This document shows, piece by piece, positions 39,248 through 49,385 of a stretch of 64,000 nucleotides of DNA (the stretch's first letter is position 1; every line of letters starts with the position of its first letter). The DNA comes from Pectinatus haikarae (GTDB lineage Bacteria; Bacillota; Negativicutes; Selenomonadales; Selenomonadaceae): positions 86,487 to 150,486 of the forward strand of contig NZ_WIQM01000007.1 of assembly GCF_015732185.1 (NCBI RefSeq). The letters run 5' to 3'. A program made the position numbers and the translations under genes. Under the pieces are notes generated by a model. It worked only from the letters and a program-made list of their open reading frames with translations, had not been told where the DNA came from and did no database searches.

Positions 39248-42200
39248 ATGAGTAAAAAAATGAAGACCATGGATGGTAACACAGCTGCCGCATACGTTTC
39301 CTATGCTTTTACAGATGTCGCTGCCATTTATCCTATAACGCCGTCTTCACCAATGGCAGAAGTCGTTGATGAAATGGCTGCAAAAGGCGTAAAGAACCTG
39401 TTTGGTCAAAAAGTTAATGTTGTCGAAATGCAGTCAGAAGCAGGCGCTGCCGGTACTGTCCACGGTGCTCTGCAGTCTGGTGCTTTGACAACGACATATA
39501 CAGCATCGCAGGGTCTTTTGCTTATGATTCCTAATATGTACAAAATCTCCGGCGAACTTTTGCCCGGTGTCTTTCATGTGAGCGCACGCGCACTGGCGAC
39601 ATCATCCTTGAATATATTCGGTGACCATCAGGATGTTATGGCCGTTCGGCAGACTGGCTGTGCCATGCTTGCCGAAAGCAGTGTCCAGCAGGTAATGGAT
39701 CTGAGTGCCATAGCTCATCTCACTGCCATAAAGGGGCGCATTCCTTTTGTAAACTTTTTTGATGGTTTCAGAACATCACACGAAATTCAAAAAATTGAAC
39801 TGATAGATTACTCAGATCTCGGAAAAATGCTCGACTGGGATGCTGTGGAAGTTTTCCGGCACAATGCACTTAATCCTGACCATCCCGTAACACGCGGCAC
39901 CAATCAGAACCCCGATGTTTATTTTCAGGAAAGAGAAGCAGTAAATAAATATTATGACGCTATACCTGACATGGTTGAAGACAGTATGAAACAGATCTCC
40001 AAACTGACGGGCCGTGAATATCATTTATTCAACTACCATGGTGCTTCTGATGCCGAACGTATAATTATAGCTATGGGTTCAGTATGTGAAACCGCTACCG
40101 AAGCTGTTGATTATTTGAATTCCCAGGGTGAAAAAACAGGCATTCTGACCGTACACCTCTATCGCCCATTTTCTATAAAGCATCTTCTGGCTGCTATTCC
40201 TAAGACAGTCAAGAAAATTGCTGTTCTTGACCGCACAAAAGAACCTGGTTCTCATGGCGAACCATTATACCTTGATGTAAAAACAGCTCTTTATGACAGC
40301 GATATTTCTCCTGTCATAGTAGGAGGCCGTTATGGTTTGGGCGGTAAAGACGTCACACCTGACCATGTCCTCTCAGTTTATGAAGAACTGAAAAAGGATG
40401 CTCCTAAAAATGGCTTTACCATCAGCATTGATGATGATGTAACGCACACTTCTCTGCCCAAATATCCTAAGGATCTTGATTTTACACCGGAAGGTACAAC
40501 TGCATGTAAATTCTGGGGCCTCGGCTCGGACGGAACTGTAGGTGCAAATAAAAGCGCTGTCAAGATCATTGGCGACAATACAGATATGTATGCGCAAGCG
40601 TATTTTGCTTATGATTCTAAAAAATCAGGCGGGATAACAATGTCCCATCTTCGTTTCGGTAAGCTGCCAATAAAATCTCCATATCTTATCAATAAAGCTA
40701 ATTTTATCTCCTGTTCGCAGGAATCTTATGTTCATAAATATGATCTTCTTGCTGGTCTCAAGCCGGGAGGCTCCTTCCTTTTAAACACACATTGGACGGA
40801 AGAAAATCTTTCCAGCGAACTTCCTGCTTATATGAGGAGATATATAGCAAAAAATAATATCAATTTCTATGTGGTAAATGCCGTAAAAATTGCTCAGGAA
40901 TTAGGACTGGGCGGTCGCTTCAATATGGTAATGCAGTCAGCCTTCTTCAAACTTACCAATATAATTCCTATAGATAAGGCTGTAGGCTATTTAAAAGATG
41001 CTATTGTTAAATCCTACGGTAAAAAAGGTCAGAATATCGTAGATATGAACAACGGTGCCGTCGATAAAGGAATAGACGCCGTAGTTAAAATAAATGTTCC
41101 CGCTGACTGGGCTGACGCTCAGGACGAAAAGAAAGAAGAAAAGAAAGTTCCTGCATTCGTAAAAGATATTCTTATCCCCATGAATCGCCAGGAAGGTGAC
41201 AAGCTGCCTGTAAGTGCGTTCAGCAGAGGCATGCAGGACGGTACATTCCCGAACGGAACAGCGGCATTTGAAAAACGCGGTATTGCTATAAATGTACCGG
41301 AATGGATTATGGATAATTGCATACAGTGTAATCAATGTGCATTTGTCTGCCCGCACGCAGTTATTCGTCCTGTTCTTATGAATGAAGAAGAAAAGAACAA
41401 CGCACCTGCCGGCATGCAGATAAAACCGGCTGTCGGCGTCAAAGATGCATTTTTCAGTATCGTTGTATCTCCTTATGATTGCAGCGGCTGCGGCAATTGT
41501 GCTCAGATCTGTCCGGCTCCCAAGGCAAAAGCTTTGGAAATGAAGCCTTTTGATACTCAGGCTCCTAAGCAGCCTATTTTTGATTATGCCATGGATCCGG
41601 AAAAAGTTGCGCCGAAGAAAAATCCGCTCAATAAAAAAACTTTGAAGGGCAGCCAGTTTGAAAAACCCCTGCTCGAATTTTCCGGCGCATGCGCGGGCTG
41701 CGGTGAAACACCTTACGTAAAACTTGTGACACAGCTTTACGGTGACCGCATGATGATTTCCAATGCTACCGGCTGCTCCTCTATCTGGGGTGCTGCTGCT
41801 CCATCCATGCCTTATACGACAAATCATCTGGGACATGGTCCCGCATGGGCTAATTCCCTGTTTGAAGATAATGCTGAATATGGTCTGGGCATGCACCTTG
41901 GGACCAAAGCTGTCAGAAATACGCTGGCTGCTAATCTTAAGCTGGCTGTTGAAAAAGGTGTCAGTCCTGAACTGAAAGCTGCTGCTGAAGATTGGCTGGA
42001 AAAAATTGATGACGGAGAAGGCAGCAGAGACCGTGCGGATGCGCTGACCTCACTTTTGATAAAAGAAAAAGGCACTGATACTCTGCTTAACAGCATCTAC
42101 GATCAGCGCGATTTCTTCGTAAAACGTTCGCAATGGATATTCGGCGGTGACGGCTGGGCTTACGATATCGGCTACGGCGGACTTGACCATGTTCTTGCTT

Positions 42201-42772
42201 CCGGTGAAGATATCAATGTCCTCGTTATGGATACTGAAGTATATTCCAATACCGGCGGTCAGTCCTCTAAGGCTACACCTACCGCAGCTATTGCTCAGTT
42301 CGCTGCCACAGGCAAAAAAACTAAGAAAAAAGACCTTGGTATGATGGCTATGTCTTACGGTTATGTATATGTTGCCCAAATTAACATGGGTGCCGACAAA
42401 AATCAAACTTTAAAGGCCATAGTAGAAGCCGAAAGCTACAAGGGCCCTTCCCTGATAATCGCCTATGCTCCATGTATAAATCATGGCATTAAAATAGGTA
42501 TGGGCAAAAGCCAGCTTGAAGCAAAACGAGCCACTGAAGCTGGTTATTGGGCTAATTACCGTTATAACCCTGCTTTACGCGACGGTGAAAAGAATCCGTT
42601 CAATCTCGATTCCAAAGAACCTACTGCTGATTTTAGAGAATTCCTCATGGGTGAAGTTCGTTACAACTCTTTGAAACGGTCATTCCCTGAAACAGCTGAT
42701 CTATTGTTCGAAAAAACAGAACAAGACGCTAAAGAACGTCTTGCTGGCTATAAAAAACTGGCCGGTAAATAA
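39248..42772 (+). CDS. nifJ: Pyruvate:ferredoxin (flavodoxin) oxidoreductase
   Basis: Homodimeric cytoplasmic enzyme of 1174 residues that converts pyruvate and CoA to acetyl-CoA, CO2 and reduced ferredoxin. The domains are in the usual order: pyrimidine-binding (YPITPSSPMAEVVDE near residue 31), the gamma domain in mid-chain, two 4Fe-4S sites (CIQCNQCAFVCP near 695 and CSGCGNCAQICP near 750), and the TPP-binding domain with an added cluster cysteine (GACAGCGETPY near 820). Codon use is more GC-rich and uniform than in nearby genes, as expected for a highly expressed gene. GGGAG precedes the ATG. Confidence 0.96.
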   Translation: MSKKMKTMDGNTAAAYVSYAFTDVAAIYPITPSSPMAEVVDEMAAKGVKNLFGQKVNVVEMQSEAGAAGTVHGALQSGALTTTYTASQGLLLMIPNMYKISGELLPGVFHVSARALATSSLNIFGDHQDVMAVRQTGCAMLAESSVQQVMDLSAIAHLTAIKGRIPFVNFFDGFRTSHEIQKIELIDYSDLGKMLDWDAVEVFRHNALNPDHPVTRGTNQNPDVYFQEREAVNKYYDAIPDMVEDSMKQISKLTGREYHLFNYHGASDAERIIIAMGSVCETATEAVDYLNSQGEKTGILTVHLYRPFSIKHLLAAIPKTVKKIAVLDRTKEPGSHGEPLYLDVKTALYDSDISPVIVGGRYGLGGKDVTPDHVLSVYEELKKDAPKNGFTISIDDDVTHTSLPKYPKDLDFTPEGTTACKFWGLGSDGTVGANKSAVKIIGDNTDMYAQAYFAYDSKKSGGITMSHLRFGKLPIKSPYLINKANFISCSQESYVHKYDLLAGLKPGGSFLLNTHWTEENLSSELPAYMRRYIAKNNINFYVVNAVKIAQELGLGGRFNMVMQSAFFKLTNIIPIDKAVGYLKDAIVKSYGKKGQNIVDMNNGAVDKGIDAVVKINVPADWADAQDEKKEEKKVPAFVKDILIPMNRQEGDKLPVSAFSRGMQDGTFPNGTAAFEKRGIAINVPEWIMDNCIQCNQCAFVCPHAVIRPVLMNEEEKNNAPAGMQIKPAVGVKDAFFSIVVSPYDCSGCGNCAQICPAPKAKALEMKPFDTQAPKQPIFDYAMDPEKVAPKKNPLNKKTLKGSQFEKPLLEFSGACAGCGETPYVKLVTQLYGDRMMISNATGCSSIWGAAAPSMPYTTNHLGHGPAWANSLFEDNAEYGLGMHLGTKAVRNTLAANLKLAVEKGVSPELKAAAEDWLEKIDDGEGSRDRADALTSLLIKEKGTDTLLNSIYDQRDFFVKRSQWIFGGDGWAYDIGYGGLDHVLASGEDINVLVMDTEVYSNTGGQSSKATPTAAIAQFAATGKKTKKKDLGMMAMSYGYVYVAQINMGADKNQTLKAIVEAESYKGPSLIIAYAPCINHGIKIGMGKSQLEAKRATEAGYWANYRYNPALRDGEKNPFNLDSKEPTADFREFLMGEVRYNSLKRSFPETADLLFEKTEQDAKERLAGYKKLAGK

Positions 42773-42791
42773 TTGAATTGCATCTTTGTAG

Positions 42792-42823
42792 ATCCCCTGT
42801 GAATATTTGCAGGGGATTTTTTC
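42792..42823 (+). terminator. Terminator after nifJ
   Basis: Perfect stem ATCCCCTG / CAGGGGAT with a ten-base loop, followed by TTTTTTC. Confidence 0.92.
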
Positions 42824-43039
42824 TTGACATATGCAGATCATTATCCATAATAAATCTAACTCACATACACATTCGTTCTTGCAATCTGATTTTTCACAAA
42901 AATACTTTTTTGCTTAGAGTATCGCTGATTCCTTACAAAACATACTGATACAGTCTTTAAAAAAAATTTCTGCTGCCGGCTTTTTCCTTTTTTTCTCCTC
43001 ATCCGACCAACAAAAACAGTGTTATACTGTTTACTTTTA

Positions 43040-43048
43040 TGCTATAAT
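43040..43048 (+). promoter_or_regulatory. Extended -10 promoter of the ACT-PFL pair
   Basis: TGCTATAAT forms an extended -10 box 34 bases before the ATG of the ACT gene. There is no good -35 box, as is common for this class. Confidence 0.5.
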
Positions 43049-43081
43049 ACAAGAATATCTTAATGAATAGGAGCAGTGCAG

Positions 43082-43351
43082 ATGAAACTTGTAGTGACTA
43101 TTGTAGGTAAGGACCGTGTGGGAATAATCGCCATGGTCAGCAATATTCTAGCCGAAAACAATGTTAATATTCTCAATATCAACCAAAATATCATGGAAGG
43201 CTTTTTCAACATGGTCATGATCGTCGAAATGACTGACAGCAAAATAAAGCTGCAGGAATTGCAAAATATTTTAAAAGAAAAAGGTAACGAAATAAATCTT
43301 GACATAAAAGTTCAGCATCAGGATATTTTCAATGTCATGCATAACGTCTAA
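43082..43351 (+). CDS. ACT domain protein, UPF0237 family
   Basis: An 89-residue protein made of one ACT domain: VVTIVGKDRVGIIAMVSNILAENNVNIL is the ligand-binding strand-helix start. ACT domains sense amino acids or related ligands. The ATG at 43082 is preferred over a GTG at 43076 because AGGAG lies eight bases upstream. It is followed after 15 bases by the PFL/DUF711 gene, a conserved pair in many bacteria and archaea, so it may regulate or stabilise that partner (inference). Confidence 0.9.
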   Translation: MKLVVTIVGKDRVGIIAMVSNILAENNVNILNINQNIMEGFFNMVMIVEMTDSKIKLQELQNILKEKGNEINLDIKVQHQDIFNVMHNV

Positions 43352-43366
43352 ATTGGAGGAAATATA

Positions 43367-44728
43367 GTGATCACCATCAACGACATAATAGAAACAAACC
43401 GCATGATCACGGAAAATAAGCTTGATGTAAGAACCATTACTATGGGAATCAGCTTGCGTGACTGCGCACACCCGAACATTGAACAATTCTGCCGCAACAT
43501 TTATGATAAAATTACAAAATCAGCTGAATTTCTTGTAAAAACGGGGGAAGACATAGAAAGCGAATATGGCATCCCTATCATCCATAAGCGTGTATCAGTC
43601 ACACCTATAGCAATCGCTGCTGAAGCCTGCAAGACAGATACATATGTTCCTGTGGCGGAGGCATTGGATAAGGCCGCAAAAGAAGTAGGCATAAACTTTA
43701 TTGGCGGTTTCTCCGCACTTGTCGAAAAAGGCTATACAAACGGTGACAGGATCTTAATAAAATCCATTCCGCAAGCACTCGCTTCCACTGACATAGTCTG
43801 CTCTTCAGTGAATCTCGGCTCCACTAAAGCCGGTATAAATATGGACTGTGTGCGGGAAATGGGTGAAATCATCAAACGTACAGCTGAACTTACCCGTGAC
43901 CGTGAAGCTATCGGCTGTGCTAAGCTCGTTGTATTTTCAAATGCTCCCGGAGATAATCCCTTCATGGCAGGTGCATTCCACGGTGTCAGTGAAGCTGAAA
44001 AAGTCGTCAGTGTTGGTGTAAGCGGTCCCGGTGTTGTCAAACATGCCCTTGAAGACATAAAAAGTGCTGACTTCAGCGAAGTAGCAGAAACAATCAAGAA
44101 AACTGCTTATAAAATAACACGTGTGGGGCAGCTCGTTGCCCGGGAAGCGTCCCAAAGGCTGGGTGTGCCGTTCGGTATTATTGATCTGTCACTGGCACCG
44201 ACCCCCGCTGTTGGGGACAGTGTTGCCCATATATTGGAAGAAATGGGACTGGAAAGCTGCGGTGCACCCGGTACAACAGCAGCACTTGCTCTGCTGAACG
44301 ATGCTGTAAAAAAAGGCGGGCTCATGGCATCTTCACACGTAGGCGGCCTGAGCGGAGCTTTCATTCCGGTAAGTGAAGATGCCGGTATGATAAATGCAGT
44401 AGAAAGGGGCAGCCTTTCTCTGGAAAAACTCGAAGCAATGACTTGCGTCTGTTCTGTAGGCCTCGATATGATAGCCGTAGAAGGAGAAGTCCCGGCAGCG
44501 ACTATATCGGCTATCATAGCTGATGAAGCTGCCATAGGTATGATAAATAACAAAACTACGGCAGTAAGAATAATCCCTGTGCCCGGCAAAAAGATCGGTG
44601 ATTCGGTCAATTTTGGCGGTTTACTGGGTCGCTGCCCAATAATACCCGTTAAAAGCCAGTACAGTTCTGAGGCATTTATCGCCAGAGGCGGCAGAATACC
44701 AGCACCTATACGAAGCCTTACCAACTAA
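43367..44728 (+). CDS. PFL family protein, UPF0210/DUF711
   Basis: This 453-residue protein belongs to the UPF0210 family, distantly related to pyruvate formate-lyase folds but lacking a demonstrated activity. Family stretches are [17 protein letters not shown] near residue 21, [14 protein letters not shown] near 109, [15 protein letters not shown] near 147 and [20 protein letters not shown] near 272. GGAGG lies before the GTG start. It is co-transcribed with the UPF0237 ACT protein. Confidence 0.9.
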   Translation: MITINDIIETNRMITENKLDVRTITMGISLRDCAHPNIEQFCRNIYDKITKSAEFLVKTGEDIESEYGIPIIHKRVSVTPIAIAAEACKTDTYVPVAEALDKAAKEVGINFIGGFSALVEKGYTNGDRILIKSIPQALASTDIVCSSVNLGSTKAGINMDCVREMGEIIKRTAELTRDREAIGCAKLVVFSNAPGDNPFMAGAFHGVSEAEKVVSVGVSGPGVVKHALEDIKSADFSEVAETIKKTAYKITRVGQLVAREASQRLGVPFGIIDLSLAPTPAVGDSVAHILEEMGLESCGAPGTTAALALLNDAVKKGGLMASSHVGGLSGAFIPVSEDAGMINAVERGSLSLEKLEAMTCVCSVGLDMIAVEGEVPAATISAIIADEAAIGMINNKTTAVRIIPVPGKKIGDSVNFGGLLGRCPIIPVKSQYSSEAFIARGGRIPAPIRSLTN

Positions 44729-44741
44729 AATAAATATATAT

Positions 44742-44840
44742 AATGAGTACCGATTTCTGAAATGCCCTCCCCAAAAAATTTGACCTAATAAATCTAATTT
44801 TTTGATGGAGCATATTATTCAGATGAAATCGGTACTCATT
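44742..44840. other. Long nested foldback between the PFL and ThrE genes
   Basis: Outer arms AATGAGTACCGATTTC (44742-44757) and GAAATCGGTACTCATT (44825-44840) are perfectly complementary over 16 bases. Within the 67-base interior a second stem is possible: TGC-CTCC-AAAAAATT (about 44762-44780) with AATTTTTT-GGAG-CA (about 44796-44811). T-rich sequence follows the right arm. It lies between convergent genes, so it could serve as a terminator, but it is larger and more layered than the other terminators in the window. A small palindromic mobile element or structured RNA is possible. Confidence 0.7.
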
Positions 44841-44900
44841 TTTTACTTGCTGTTTATAACCTAAAATAAATTTATCATTCTGAGTATTACAATCCTATTT

Positions 44901-46238
44901 TCAACGACCTAAAAGACGCTTAAGATATCTTTTCTTTATCGCCTTCTGCAGATTTTTTTGTTCGGCCTCATGTATATATTTGCGTGCGAAAATATTGGGG
45001 ATAGCCACTCCCACACCTATAGCCAATATGACAAGGCTTGCATTGACACCATTTTGAACGGCCTGCACCAATTTTGCCTCAGTCATAATATCCGTATTGA
45101 TGATCGCAAACATAAGCCTGTACATAAAAACTCCAGGCATCAACGGAATCACAGAAGGTATCACCAGAACATGCGCTGGCACATGGAACCAATGAACAGC
45201 CTTTATAGCAATAAAACTTATAACCATCGCACCAACAAGGGTCCCGACCGGCTGACCCATTGTCAGATCAAAATTCAAAAAATTGCGTATGCAGACAGCT
45301 ATACTGCCCCCCAGACCGACAACCCATAAAAACTGCGGCGGTACGTTGAACATAGTGGAAAATCCCGCAGCGGCAATAAATGCAGCCACTGCATAAACCC
45401 AATAAGCATTTTCCGAACTAAAAGCAATATCGGTAAAATCAGCGACATGACATATCTTTATTGCAAACACTATACCGAAACTCATGCTGCCTATCATCAA
45501 AACTGTATTTATTGCCCGCGTTGTACCGGCCGTAATATAATTATCGAGCAAATCGTCAATTGAATTTATCAGCGGAATACCCGGAACGATAAAAATAGCG
45601 CAGGTCAGCATGGGATGCCACGGCGTATCCGTATATGGAAGATAACTGGCAAAATACGCACAAACCGTTGCGGCAAAGGCGGCAATAGCGATCCCCATAT
45701 AAGTATTTATCTGCCATCGATCACATTTTATCCGCAGATAAACACCTATAGCTGCACATACGGCAGTATAAAAAAATGCGGTCCAGTCACCGCCGAAAAG
45801 ACGGCTTACCCCGCCGCAGGCCAGCGCCGCTCCTATGATTATTATCAAAGGCGTATATCTTGGATCGCGCGACTCCAGCTTATCCAAAGCTCTTTCATAC
45901 CTGTCCAGCGAAAAATCCTCTTCGATTGCTCTCCACGACAATCTGCTTATGCCTGCAAGCAGTGCCATGTTCACATTATGCTGACAGCACTTTTGAAACT
46001 TCGTGATCGAATAGCCATCCATGCTCACATTTATCATCAAAGTCGTGTACGTAACATGGATATTGCAGTACTCATCAGCAATATCCATGTATCCGGCTGT
46101 CCGTTTCATTGTCTTCACTATTCTATTTGTATCGGCCGCGTTTTCCATCAGAAGCTGCCCTGTACGCAAAATCAGGCGTATCTTCTTATCCATATCCGCC
46201 TTTTTCAGCTTCATTTTTTCATTATCTTGCTCAGTCAA
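44901..46238 (-). CDS. Threonine/serine exporter family protein (ThrE, fused form)
   Basis: Inner-membrane protein of 445 residues with about ten helices. The N-terminal soluble part and first membrane block match ThrE (LRTGQLLMENAADTNRIV, IDEYCNIHVTYTTLMI-like region), and the later block matches ThrE_2 (YAVAAFIAAAGFSTMFNVPPQFL). It probably exports threonine or serine. The TTG at 46238 is chosen since AGGTGG lies seven bases upstream and the family begins near there; an ATG at 46271 has only a weak site. The two halves are separate genes in many Firmicutes, so this is a natural fusion as in Corynebacterium. Confidence 0.82.
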   Translation of the reverse strand: MTEQDNEKMKLKKADMDKKIRLILRTGQLLMENAADTNRIVKTMKRTAGYMDIADEYCNIHVTYTTLMINVSMDGYSITKFQKCCQHNVNMALLAGISRLSWRAIEEDFSLDRYERALDKLESRDPRYTPLIIIIGAALACGGVSRLFGGDWTAFFYTAVCAAIGVYLRIKCDRWQINTYMGIAIAAFAATVCAYFASYLPYTDTPWHPMLTCAIFIVPGIPLINSIDDLLDNYITAGTTRAINTVLMIGSMSFGIVFAIKICHVADFTDIAFSSENAYWVYAVAAFIAAAGFSTMFNVPPQFLWVVGLGGSIAVCIRNFLNFDLTMGQPVGTLVGAMVISFIAIKAVHWFHVPAHVLVIPSVIPLMPGVFMYRLMFAIINTDIMTEAKLVQAVQNGVNASLVILAIGVGVAIPNIFARKYIHEAEQKNLQKAIKKRYLKRLLGR

Positions 46239-46442
46239 AGTATAACCACCTTTTTCCTTTTTATGCTTCATTCCCAATAAATTATTATTGCGGTAAAATT
46301 TCTATTAAATTCAAATATTGTCTTTTTCATATCACCGACAGACTAATTCTTGCAAAATCATCTATTAAACAGGCTTTTGATTGCCAGATAAAAATATGAA
46401 TAGTATAATGAAATTATATATTAGATTTAGGAGGAAATGAAT

Positions 46443-47846
46443 ATGGCAAAAACTGAAAATAAAAAAGAAAGTAAGAAATCCATTTGGGAAAAATATAATA
46501 AAAAAGAAAAAAAAGACATGCAGGTTCTCTGCGATGATTACCGAAGCTTTCTGACCGCGGGAAAAACAGAACGGGAATGTGTAAAAGAAATAATCCGCCA
46601 GGCCGAACAAAAAGGCTATCGTGATCTCAACACAGTGATCATCAACAGAGAAGTTCTCAAACCCGGTGACAAAATTTATTCTGTATGTATGAAAAAATCT
46701 GTTGTCATGTTCAATATCGGCACAGAGCCGCTTGAAAACGGTTTGACCATACTGGGGGCGCATATTGACAGCCCGCGTCTCGATGTTAAGCAAAACCCTC
46801 TCTATGAAGAAGGCGGTCTGGCCTATCTGGACACGCACTATTATGGCGGCATAAAAAAATATCAGTGGGTGACTCTGCCCTTGGCTATACATGGTGTGGT
46901 TGTCAAAAAAGATAAAACCGTCATTGATATCGTTATCGGCGAAAAAGAAGATGATCCCGTATTTTGCGTGACAGATCTGCTCATCCATCTCGCACAAGAA
47001 CAAATGACAAAAAAAGCCTCTGAAGTCATTACCGGCGAATCCCTGGATCTGCTCTTTGGTTCCCTGCCGCTGAAGGGAGAAGAAAAGGATTCCGTAAAGG
47101 CAAATATCCTGGATATATTAAAAACTGCTTATGCTATTGAAGAAGATGATCTGCTGTCTGCTGAACTTGAAATAGTACCCGCCGGCGGAGCAAGAGAGCT
47201 TGGTATTGACCGCAGCATGATAATCTCTTACGGTCAGGATGACCGCGTCTGCGCTTACACCTCTTTGGCTGCCATGCTGGAAACAGAAACCGTTGCCAAA
47301 ACTGCCTGCTGTCTGCTGGTCGATAAAGAAGAGATCGGCAGTGTCGGCGCTACCGGCATGCAGTCAAAATTCTTTGAAAATGCACTGGCAGAACTGATGA
47401 ATGCCCTTGGTGTATACAATGACCTGAATATGCGCCGCTGCCTCTCAAATTCTAAAATGCTTTCGTCAGATGTTACATCAGGCTATGATGCCTTGTACGC
47501 TTCATCCTTCGACAAAAAGAATATCGCCTACTTAGGAAAGGGAATGGCTTTCAACAAATTCACCGGATCGCGCGGCAAATCAGGTTCCAACGATGCGAAT
47601 GCTGAATATTTGGGAGAAATACGCGCTATGATGGACAAGCATAAAGTAAATATCCAATTTTCCGAACTTGGGCGTGTAGATTTAGGCGGCGGCGGTACTA
47701 TTGCCTATATCATGGCACTATACGGCATGCAGGTTATTGACAGCGGTGTAGCTGTGCTCAATATGCACGCACCATGGGAAGTAACAAGCAAAATTGATAT
47801 TTACGAAACGAAAAAGGGCTACAGCGCCTTTTTAGCCGAAGCATAA
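46443..47846 (+). CDS. apeA: M18 family aminopeptidase
   Basis: Cytoplasmic zinc aminopeptidase of 467 residues, probably a dodecamer as in relatives. Metal and catalytic motifs are GAHIDSPRLDVK near residue 103, LVDKEEIGSVGATG near 300, and LNMHAPWE near the C-terminus with the last histidine ligand. It removes N-terminal, often acidic, residues. The ATG at 46443 is eight bases past AGGAGG; an ATG at 46437 sits too near the site. It is a single gene, divergent from the ThrE-type exporter and convergent with thiN. Confidence 0.9.
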   Translation: MAKTENKKESKKSIWEKYNKKEKKDMQVLCDDYRSFLTAGKTERECVKEIIRQAEQKGYRDLNTVIINREVLKPGDKIYSVCMKKSVVMFNIGTEPLENGLTILGAHIDSPRLDVKQNPLYEEGGLAYLDTHYYGGIKKYQWVTLPLAIHGVVVKKDKTVIDIVIGEKEDDPVFCVTDLLIHLAQEQMTKKASEVITGESLDLLFGSLPLKGEEKDSVKANILDILKTAYAIEEDDLLSAELEIVPAGGARELGIDRSMIISYGQDDRVCAYTSLAAMLETETVAKTACCLLVDKEEIGSVGATGMQSKFFENALAELMNALGVYNDLNMRRCLSNSKMLSSDVTSGYDALYASSFDKKNIAYLGKGMAFNKFTGSRGKSGSNDANAEYLGEIRAMMDKHKVNIQFSELGRVDLGGGGTIAYIMALYGMQVIDSGVAVLNMHAPWEVTSKIDIYETKKGYSAFLAEA

Positions 47847-47876
47847 TCACTCTATCGATTACTTTGGTTATATTTC

Positions 47877-48599
47877 CTATATTTTTCCGAAATCATGCCA
47901 ACAAAAATATATGCCTAAAATACCTTTTTCCACCTGAACTGTACATTCTTCGGTGCCTTGCAATATATTACTCACCGCATAAGGCATTTTTTGCAGCAAT
48001 GTGACTTTATCCAAGGGCCATTTTGTCCCATTTATACTGACTCCCCTGCAAACATTGCTGAAAGGCAGCAGCGAAATGCTCAGAGGCCTTTGTCCGCATC
48101 GGAATGACATATGCCCATCCTTCAAATAGAACAGTGTTTCCTTATCATCAGCGGCGCACAGCCTCACGTTTTTATTTGAGAGCCCTGATAATGAAAACAA
48201 ACTGCTGAACAGATGATCAAATCGCCCACCCCATACTCCTGTCAGGATTATATCCGCGCATATACAGCGCTCTGTTATTTTTTGCAGGGCCAGCTGTGTA
48301 TCCGTTAGATCCTTATCAGAAGGAAAAGACATAAAAGGCACACCTGCTGATTTTGCCCATTGCCAGTTTGCCGTATCTGCACTGTCTCCGTCACCGAGTA
48401 TGAAATCCGGCTTCAGGCCAGCTTTTATACATATATCCAAGCCATGATCAGCACAATATATTATTCTGTCTGCGGCTGCTCTTCGTATCCATGAAATATG
48501 AGGTGTCCTTCCCCCTGCGATAAGCAATATTTTTTTAAAGTCTCCAGCCATTTTCTTTTGGTCCGGAACCAGTTCAGGCATCAAAAATTTATCCGACAT
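47877..48599 (-). CDS. thiN: Thiamine diphosphokinase
   Basis: This 240-residue enzyme transfers pyrophosphate from ATP to thiamine. The family motifs are IIYCADHGLDI near residue 44, FILGDGDSAD near 65, SDKDLTDTQLAL near 92 and GVWGGRFDHLFS near 120. No thiamine riboswitch is visible upstream. It is a single gene. Thiamine pyrophosphate is the cofactor of the nearby PFOR, but that link is only thematic. Confidence 0.9.
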   Translation of the reverse strand: MSDKFLMPELVPDQKKMAGDFKKILLIAGGRTPHISWIRRAAADRIIYCADHGLDICIKAGLKPDFILGDGDSADTANWQWAKSAGVPFMSFPSDKDLTDTQLALQKITERCICADIILTGVWGGRFDHLFSSLFSLSGLSNKNVRLCAADDKETLFYLKDGHMSFRCGQRPLSISLLPFSNVCRGVSINGTKWPLDKVTLLQKMPYAVSNILQGTEECTVQVEKGILGIYFCWHDFGKI

Positions 48600-48621
48600 A
48601 TTATTTGCTCCTTATATTTAC

Positions 48622-48643
48622 AAAAAAGTCCCCGACTTTTTTT
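48622..48643. other. Tight hairpin between divergent thiN and UPF0173 genes
   Basis: AAAAAAGTC-CCC-GACTTTTTT is a perfect nine-bp palindrome with a three-base loop, 23 bases from the thiN start. It could act as an attenuator-like or operator element in the 5' region of either gene; no open upstream peptide was seen. Confidence 0.35.
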
Positions 48644-48710
48644 CTCTGTTATCCATGATTTATAGATTTATAATATTCTTGCCGCATCAACGGCAGATCG
48701 GAGGCCTACT

Positions 48711-49385
48711 ATGATAAACTTCAAATTTTATGGTCATTCCTGCTTCTCTTTAAATACAGATAAGGAAACTATCCTTGTTGATCCTTTTTTTAAGGACAAC
48801 CCACAGACCAATATAAATCCGCAGGATATAGATTGTCAATATATCCTGGTCAGCCATGCTCACTTTGATCATTTAGGGGATGCCGCTGTCATTGCCGAAA
48901 GAACCGGTGCCACACTGATAGCCATTCCTGAAGTACTCAATCTATGCCAAGGTGTAAAAAACGTCCGTCCTATGAATATAGGCGGATCGACGTCTCTCCC
49001 CTTCGGTTCAGTCCGGATGACCACCGCCATTCACAGCAGCGGTGTTGCCGGAGGACTGGCATGCGGCTTTGTTATAAGGTTTAACGCCGGACCTACTGTT
49101 TATTATTCCGGAGACACAGCCCTATTTTCCGATATGCAGATAATCGGTGCGAAAGAAAAAATAGAATATGCCATCCTGCCGATAGGAGATAATTTTACCA
49201 TGGGCAAAGAAGACGCTGCTCGTGCCGCTCAAATGCTCAGAGCGCATAACGTCATCCCCATCCACTACAACACATGGCCCGCTATTGAACAGGATCCCAA
49301 CGTCTTCAAACAAATTGCTGAAAGTTTGGCGGCAGTGAAAGTTCATATTGTCGCTCCCGGAGAATCCATGGAACTGATAAAATAA
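48711..49385 (+). CDS. UPF0173 metallo-beta-lactamase-fold hydrolase
   Basis: This 224-residue protein has the metal-binding beta-lactamase fold: GHSCFSL at the start, SHAHFDHLGDAA near residue 48, GDTALFSDM near 138 and IPIHYNTWP near 184. UPF0173 proteins are predicted metal-dependent hydrolases whose substrate is unknown. Its last base is the first base of the miaA start, so the two are translationally coupled. Confidence 0.88.
   Translation: MINFKFYGHSCFSLNTDKETILVDPFFKDNPQTNINPQDIDCQYILVSHAHFDHLGDAAVIAERTGATLIAIPEVLNLCQGVKNVRPMNIGGSTSLPFGSVRMTTAIHSSGVAGGLACGFVIRFNAGPTVYYSGDTALFSDMQIIGAKEKIEYAILPIGDNFTMGKEDAARAAQMLRAHNVIPIHYNTWPAIEQDPNVFKQIAESLAAVKVHIVAPGESMELIK

Noticed and set aside
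40991..41896. A 301-codon frame antisense to nifJ
   Set aside because: It lies wholly within a well-supported gene, has no ribosome site and shows no family resemblance.
44107..44724. A 205-codon frame antisense to the PFL gene
   Set aside because: Shadow of the real gene; serine- and proline-rich without domain features.
45615..46280. A 221-codon frame antisense to the ThrE-type gene
   Set aside because: Shadow of a membrane protein gene; composition is not protein-like.
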